A DNA stretch of 64,000 nucleotides from Prosthecobacter debontii. Its GTDB lineage: Bacteria; Verrucomicrobiota; Verrucomicrobiia; Verrucomicrobiales; Verrucomicrobiaceae. Positions within the stretch are counted from its first letter, which is position 1, and each line of letters starts with the position of its first letter. The notes beneath the pieces were generated by a model, which saw nothing but the letters and a program-made list of their open reading frames with translations, was not told where the DNA came from and made no database searches. The DNA lies in NCBI GenBank assembly GCA_945860295.1, contig CAMAQH010000016.1:1-64000 (forward strand), read 5' to 3'. The translations under genes and the position numbers were made by a program. Below, piece after piece: positions 63,981 through 64,000 of the stretch.

Positions 63981-64000
63981 GATAGCGACCTCTGGACAGA

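Overview
The window is ordinary chromosomal DNA from a PVC-superphylum bacterium, most likely a member of the Verrucomicrobiales (Prosthecobacter-like). That placement is an inference from gene content: a PSCyt1/DUF1549/DUF1553 cytochrome-type protein (26937-29477), several exported Gfo/Idh/MocA oxidoreductases with Tat-like leaders, a MoxR/DUF58/von Willebrand gene cluster with a giant coiled-coil membrane protein, moderately high GC, and dispersed short repeats that carry the core GAATGACGAA. No rRNA, tRNA, CRISPR array, integrase or intact insertion sequence was seen.

Layout. 1-11260: one plus-strand operon encoding the C-terminal part of a MoxR AAA+ ATPase, a small DUF4288-like protein, a DUF58 protein, a BatA-type vWA membrane protein, a 1314-residue DUF4175-like coiled-coil protein, a second vWA/amidotransferase-like membrane protein, and a secreted caspase/legumain-like protein that seems to lack its catalytic cysteine. 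11257-14767: a GYF-like protein, argG, and a secreted glucose/sorbosone dehydrogenase-like protein. 14919-18486: a small conserved-looking ORF, then a minus-strand pair (TPR membrane protein and tandem FGE-fold protein). 18553-23406: a small secreted protein, a PhoD-like phosphatase, and a DoxX-like / Gfo-Idh / discoidin operon that ends in a clear terminator. 23565-26940: secreted hypotheticals, a decayed pbpC fragment, a TPR protein and hisF. 26937-34712: the PSCyt1 protein, an orphan FtsX-type permease, ApbE, an Agl23-like glycosyltransferase and a membrane hypothetical. 34688-36132: a Gfo/Idh gene broken by a 23-bp tandem duplication. 36251-39829: rpmH-rnpA-yidD-yidC followed by a soluble histidine-kinase-like protein. 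39835-50788: speA, a transglutaminase-DUF2126 fusion, a CPA2 antiporter, a SMUG1-like glycosylase, a Gfo/Idh protein and HtrA. 50789-52620: gene debris, including an RHS fragment and repeats. 52635-55913: the ribBA-ribH-nusB-ftsY housekeeping operon behind a structured leader. 55908-63980: a sugar isomerase-like protein, hypotheticals, an MBL-fold hydrolase, an FHA protein, an aldo/keto reductase, a LolC/E-type permease and an alpha/beta hydrolase.

The most system-like feature is the first 11 kb. A cytoplasmic ATPase with DUF58 and vWA partners, two vWA membrane proteins, a very large envelope coiled-coil protein and a protease-fold protein that appears dead are translationally coupled through ATGA overlaps. 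This suggests one envelope complex related to, but distinct from, the Bat operon. The best local-scale findings are the precise 23-bp duplication that disables a dehydrogenase gene, the dispersed repeat that has contributed residues to two proteins, and the mutually exclusive hairpins in the ribBA leader.
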